Below, one piece after another: positions 60,405 through 64,000 of a stretch of DNA of 64,000 bases (within the stretch, counting starts at the first letter, position 1; each line of letters opens with the position of its first letter). Position numbers and translations under genes: made by a program. Source of the DNA: Hyphomicrobiales bacterium (lineage in GTDB: Bacteria > Pseudomonadota > Alphaproteobacteria > Rhizobiales > Beijerinckiaceae); the NCBI GenBank assembly GCA_016716745.1, contig JADJVD010000001.1, forward strand, positions 434,001-498,000. Reading direction: 5' to 3'. The notes below the pieces were generated by a model that was not told the origin of the DNA, searched no databases, and saw only the letters and a program-made list of their open reading frames with translations.

Positions 60405-61480
60405 AACCGACGGAGCGCGCGCCGCGCGCCGAGCCTCGCCCCGAGCCCTTCGCCGCGACGGACGGCCCCGCCGAGATCACGCTCGCCTTCGACGACAACC
60501 GCCTCGCGCAACTCGTCTTCGGCCATTACGACCAGAACATCGCCAAGATCGAGCGGCGCCTCGGCGTCGCCGCCACGGCGAACGGCAACCACATCGTCAT
60601 CCGCGGTCCGAACGAGGCGGCCGAGCACGCCCGCCGCGTGTTCGAAAATCTCTACGAGCGCGTGAAGGCGGGCCAGCCCGCGACGCTCGGAGACGTCGAC
60701 GGCGCGATTCAGGAAGGCGTCGTGCAGGGCAATCTGTTCTTGCGGGAGTCCTTGCGCGATCCTCTTCGCGAGGCCGAGGCGCCGCGCGGCGCCTTCGATC
60801 AGGTGACGACGCGCAAGCGCGGATCGGTGCGCGCCCGCAATGCGGCGCAGGATCTCTATCTGCGTCTGCTGAAGCAATACGAACTCGTCTTCGCCGAAGG
60901 GCCGGCGGGCACGGGCAAGACATGGCTCGCCGTCGGCCACGCGGTGCAGCTGCTCGAGCGCGGCGTCGTCGAGCGCATCATCCTGTCGCGCCCCGCGGTC
61001 GAGGCCGGCGAGCGGCTCGGCTTCCTGCCCGGCGACATGCGCGAGAAGGTCGATCCCTATCTGCGCCCGATCTTCGACGCGCTGCACGATTTCATGGACG
61101 GGCGCATGGTCGAGCGCGGCATGCAGACCGGCATGATCGAAGTGGCGCCGCTCGCCTTCATGCGCGGGCGCACGCTCACCAACGCGGCCGTGCTGCTCGA
61201 CGAGGCGCAGAACGCCACCTCGATGCAGATGAAGATGTTCCTCACCCGCCTCGGCGAAGGCTCGCGCATGATCGTCACCGGCGATCCGACGCAGACCGAC
61301 CTTCCGCCGGGCCAGCGCTCGGGCCTGTCCGAGGCGATCGGCCTGTGCGCGGGGCTGGAAGGCGTCGGCCATGTCGTCTTCAAGGAGGCGGATGTGGTGC
61401 GCCACGACCTCGTGCGCCGCATCGTCGGCGCCTACGAGGCGTCCGCCCGCCGGACCCGCGAGGGGACGCCGACGACATGA
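60395..61480 (+). CDS. phoH: PhoH-family ATPase (YbeZ)
   Basis: 361 residues. Walker A GPAGTGKTWLAVG near 160 and Walker B AVLLDEAQNAT with ITGDPTQTDLP-like VTGDPTQTDLPPGQR. The N-terminal KH/YbeZ-like part (FGHYDQNIAKIERRLG) marks the YbeZ subgroup, an RNA-linked ATPase that works with YbeY. ATG 60395 follows GGAG and overlaps miaB; the end overlaps ybeY (ATGA). Confidence 0.95.
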   Translation: MALKPTERAPRAEPRPEPFAATDGPAEITLAFDDNRLAQLVFGHYDQNIAKIERRLGVAATANGNHIVIRGPNEAAEHARRVFENLYERVKAGQPATLGDVDGAIQEGVVQGNLFLRESLRDPLREAEAPRGAFDQVTTRKRGSVRARNAAQDLYLRLLKQYELVFAEGPAGTGKTWLAVGHAVQLLERGVVERIILSRPAVEAGERLGFLPGDMREKVDPYLRPIFDALHDFMDGRMVERGMQTGMIEVAPLAFMRGRTLTNAAVLLDEAQNATSMQMKMFLTRLGEGSRMIVTGDPTQTDLPPGQRSGLSEAIGLCAGLEGVGHVVFKEADVVRHDLVRRIVGAYEASARRTREGTPTT

Positions 61481-62010
61481 GCGAAGGGCGAAGTCGCAAC
61501 GCACGCAAGCGCGCGCCGCAGATCGAGGTCGCGATCGACTCGCCGCTCTGGGACGGGCTCGACGTCGAGGCGCTGACGCGCCGCGCCGTCGACGCGGCCC
61601 TCGCCGAGACGAAGGCGAAGCTCGCGCCCGGCGCCGAGATCAGCGTGCTGTTCTGCGACGACGCGGCGATCCGCGCGCTCAACCGGCAATGGCGCGGCTT
61701 CGACAAGCCGACCAACGTGCTGTCCTTCCCCGCCGCGACGCCGCAGACGCTGGCCCGCGCGCCGCTCGTCGGCGACATCGCGGTGGCGCAGGAGACGAGC
61801 GCGCGCGAGGCGCGCGAGGAGGGCAAGAGCCTCGCCGACCATGTGTCGCATCTCGTGGCGCACGGATTTCTGCATCTGATCGGCTACGATCACGAGACGG
61901 ACGACGAGGCCGAGACGATGGAGGCGACCGAGCGGCGCGCGCTGGCGCGGCTTGGAATCGCCGACCCTTACGCCGACAACCGCGACGACACACAGGAGAC
62001 GAACCGATGA
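61477..62010 (+). CDS. ybeY: Endoribonuclease YbeY
   Basis: 177 residues. It acts in 16S rRNA 3'-end maturation and ribosome quality control. The metal motif is HGFLHLIGYDH (three His), preceded by NRQWRGFDKPTNVLSFP and GDIAVAQET. A basic N-terminus (SRNARKRAPQIEV) precedes the domain. It overlaps phoH and corC by 4 bp each (ATGA), the conserved miaB-phoH-ybeY-corC-lnt cluster. Confidence 0.96.
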   Translation: MSEGRSRNARKRAPQIEVAIDSPLWDGLDVEALTRRAVDAALAETKAKLAPGAEISVLFCDDAAIRALNRQWRGFDKPTNVLSFPAATPQTLARAPLVGDIAVAQETSAREAREEGKSLADHVSHLVAHGFLHLIGYDHETDDEAETMEATERRALARLGIADPYADNRDDTQETNR

Positions 62011-63011
62011 GCGCCGCCGACACGCCCCCGGACTCCGGCCGGGAGACGCGAGCGAGCGCGCCGTCGCTGCTGGACCGCTTCCGCGGCCTGCTCGGACTCG
62101 GCGCGCCCTCGGCGCGCGACGACATCGAGGACGCCATCGCCGATTCGAGCCAGAGTGGCGAATTGTCGGCGCAGGAACGCTCGATGCTGACCAACGTGCT
62201 CGGCCTGCACGAGATCCGCATCGGCGACATCATGGTGCCGCGCGCCGACATCGTCGGCGTGTCGATCGAGGCGACGCTGGGCGACGTGCTGGCGCTGTTC
62301 CGCACCGCCGGGCATTCGCGCTTTCCCGTGCATGGCGACACGCTCGACGACGCGCGCGGCATGGTCCACATCCGCGACTTCCTCGACTACATCGCCGGCG
62401 CGGCGCTGGCGCGGCGGGCGCGGCGCGACGCGCAGGCCGGCGCCGGCGCGGCGCCGCAGCGCCTCGTCGGCGCGCTCGATCTGTCGGTGCCGCTGGCGCA
62501 GGCCAACATCCTGCGCCCCGTCCTCTACGTGCCGCCCTCGATGCCGGCGCTCGACCTGCTGGTGAAGATGCAGGCGACGCGCACGCACATGGCGCTCGTC
62601 ATCGACGAATATGGCGGCACCGACGGCCTGGTCTCGATCGAGGACATCGTCGAGCAGATCGTCGGCGAGATCGAGGACGAGCACGACGAGACCGAGGGAC
62701 CTCTCGTCGAGAAGACGGGCGAGGCCGAATTCTTCGCCGACGCGCGGGCGAGCCTCGAGGAGGTCGCCGCCGTCGCCGGCGCCGATTTCGCGGCGGACGC
62801 GGAGGCCGAGGAGGTGGACACGCTCGGCGGCCTCGTCACCACGCTCGCCGGGCGGGTGCCGGCGCGCGGCGAGATCATTCCCGGACCCGGCCGGTTCGAC
62901 ATCGAGATTCTCGACGCCGATCCGCGCCGCGTGAAGCGCGTGCGGCTGATCCGCCGGGCCGCCGCCGAGGCGGGCGAGAGCGCCTCCGACAAGCCGGGCG
63001 AAACCGGCTAG
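62007..63011 (+). CDS. corC: CBS-domain transporter-associated protein (CorC/HlyC family)
   Basis: 334 residues, soluble. Two CBS domains (MVPRADIVGVSIEATLGDVL, VLYVPPSMPALDLLVKMQ ... DEYGGTDGLVSIEDIVEQIV) are followed by a CorC_HlyC domain (about 245-320). Compared with E. coli CorC there is an inserted Ala/Arg-rich loop (AALARRARRDAQAGAGAAPQ) between the CBS repeats. Linked to magnesium/cobalt efflux in enterobacteria; its role next to lnt is less clear. ATG 62007 overlaps the ybeY stop. Confidence 0.93.
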   Translation: MSAADTPPDSGRETRASAPSLLDRFRGLLGLGAPSARDDIEDAIADSSQSGELSAQERSMLTNVLGLHEIRIGDIMVPRADIVGVSIEATLGDVLALFRTAGHSRFPVHGDTLDDARGMVHIRDFLDYIAGAALARRARRDAQAGAGAAPQRLVGALDLSVPLAQANILRPVLYVPPSMPALDLLVKMQATRTHMALVIDEYGGTDGLVSIEDIVEQIVGEIEDEHDETEGPLVEKTGEAEFFADARASLEEVAAVAGADFAADAEAEEVDTLGGLVTTLAGRVPARGEIIPGPGRFDIEILDADPRRVKRVRLIRRAAAEAGESASDKPGETG

Positions 63012-63049
63012 TCTCGCGCTCGCCGATTCGGGGCGGGAGGGGACGCGGC

Positions 63050-64000
63050 TTGAGCGACGCAGGCGCCATCGCAGACAGCACGCGCGCAAGGCCCGCGCTG
63101 ACGCGGCTCGCCCATGCGGTCATTCTGGCCGACGGCTGGCGGCGCCGCGCGATCGCCTTCGCCGCCGGGGCCTGCGGGGCGCTCGCCATGGCGCCCGTCG
63201 ACGCCGCGCCCGCGATGGCGGTCTCGCTCACCCTCGCTGTGTGGCTGATCGACGGATCGGCCGCGGGCGGCGGATTGGCGAGCCCGGCCGCGCTGCGCCG
63301 CGCCGCGGCCGCCGGCTGGTGGTGGGGCTTCGGCTATTTTCTCGCCGGCCTGTGGTGGCTCGGCGCGGCGTTTCTCGTCGAGGCCGACAAATTCGCCTGG
63401 GCGCTGCCGCTCGGCGTGCTCGGCCTGCCGGCGGGGCTGGCGCTGTTTCCCGCGCTCGGCTTCGCCCTGTCGCGGCTGGTCTGGTCGACCGGGGGCTGGC
63501 GCGTGCTGGCGCTCGCCGCCGGGCTCGGCGCCTCCGAATGGCTGCGCGGCAATATCTTCACCGGTTTCCCGTGGAACGCGCTCGGCATGGCGTTCGGCGG
63601 CAATCTGGTGCTGGCGCAGGCCTCGGCCTGGATCGGCCTGTGGGGACTGACGCTGGCCGTCGTCGCGATCTGCGCCGCGCCGGCGACGCTCGCCGATCCG
63701 GTTCGCCGGCGCCTCGCGCGGTCGCCGGTCGGCTATGCGCTGATCGCCTTCGCCGCGCTGATCGCCTTCGGCGGCCTGCGGCTGGCGGGCGCGGGCGAGG
63801 AGGTGGTGAAGGGCGTCAAGCTGCGCGTGATGCAGCCAAACCTGCCGCAGGACGCCAAGTTCCGCCCGGAGAACAAGGACGCGATCCTGACGCGGTATCT
63901 CGATCTGTCGGATCGGGCGACCTCGCCGCAATCGACCGGCGTCGCCGACGCGACGCATCTGATCTGGCCGGAATCGGCCTTCCCCTTCATCCTGTCGCGC
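63050..64000 (+). CDS. lnt: Apolipoprotein N-acyltransferase, N-terminal part
   Basis: 317 residues in the window, the rest beyond the right edge. The start is TTG 63050 with a GGGAGGGGA site 9 bases before it; no ATG lies near. Multiple membrane helices (FAAGACGALAMAPVDAAPAM, GWWWGFGYFLAGLWWLGAAF, VLALAAGLGASEWLRG) are followed by the start of the nitrilase-like domain (KLRVMQPNLPQDAKF) and HLIWPESAFPF, which carries the catalytic Glu. It adds the third acyl chain to lipoproteins in the inner membrane. The patatin and NosL lipoproteins in this window would be substrates. Confidence 0.95.
   Translation, partial: MSDAGAIADSTRARPALTRLAHAVILADGWRRRAIAFAAGACGALAMAPVDAAPAMAVSLTLAVWLIDGSAAGGGLASPAALRRAAAAGWWWGFGYFLAGLWWLGAAFLVEADKFAWALPLGVLGLPAGLALFPALGFALSRLVWSTGGWRVLALAAGLGASEWLRGNIFTGFPWNALGMAFGGNLVLAQASAWIGLWGLTLAVVAICAAPATLADPVRRRLARSPVGYALIAFAALIAFGGLRLAGAGEEVVKGVKLRVMQPNLPQDAKFRPENKDAILTRYLDLSDRATSPQSTGVADATHLIWPESAFPFILSR

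Noticed and set aside
1..64000. CRISPR arrays, rRNA genes and intact prophage
   Set aside because: No regularly spaced short repeats, no rRNA-like stretch and no phage structural genes were seen.

Overview
The window is about 64 kb of very GC-rich, gene-dense chromosome. Gene content and style (heterotetrameric sarcosine oxidase, GlxA/AraC regulators, the miaB-phoH-ybeY-corC-lnt order, rhizobial-type intergenic repeats) point to an alphaproteobacterium, most likely of the Hyphomicrobiales (Rhizobiales). This is inferred from content only, since no rRNA or tRNA gene is present.

Layout. 1-9.1 kb (minus strand): a probable catabolic locus for a quaternary ammonium compound. It holds a nitrilase-fold amidohydrolase, an MmgE/PrpD protein, a GlxA-type regulator, a complete betaine/carnitine/choline-type ABC transporter, an acyl-CoA dehydrogenase and an acyl-CoA ligase cut by the window edge. 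9.3-9.7 kb: a decayed IS3-family transposase. 9.8-12.7 kb: three small tandem anchored or secreted proteins facing a polytopic membrane protein, none of known function. 13.6-25.1 kb: a complete nitrous oxide reductase cluster of the Sec-dependent 'clade II' type (nosZ, two c-type cytochromes, NosB-like protein, nosD, nosG, nosH, nosF, nosL, nosY), ending in a TlpA-like thioredoxin and a convergent SCO-type copper chaperone. 25.2-32.9 kb (minus): GlxA-type regulator, soxBDAG (sarcosine oxidase) and sdaA (L-serine dehydratase), a route from sarcosine through glycine and serine to pyruvate.

32.9-47.5 kb: an island of exported proteins. It has a trypsin-like PDZ protease directly coupled to a two-component system, two exported caspase-family proteins (one with DUF4384-like and one with Sel1 repeats), a patatin-like lipoprotein, two paralogous small secreted proteins and two further secreted proteins. 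I know no named system with this combination. 47.7-52.3 kb (minus): pyruvate/2-oxoacid:ferredoxin oxidoreductase genes behind an FNR-like box. 52.4-64 kb: housekeeping genes (truA, GNAT, fmt, def, rmuC, tsaB, rimI, miaB, phoH, ybeY, corC, lnt), interrupted by a small low-GC insertion at the 3' end of rmuC that is bounded by 98-bp perfect direct repeats.

How the parts fit: the organism appears able to import and degrade methylated amines, feed C2/C3 units to pyruvate, oxidise pyruvate with ferredoxin under low oxygen, and respire N2O. At least five single-base frameshifts hit conserved genes (soxA, soxB, def and twice the caspase-Sel1 gene), four of them at homopolymer runs. This looks more like assembly error than gene decay.
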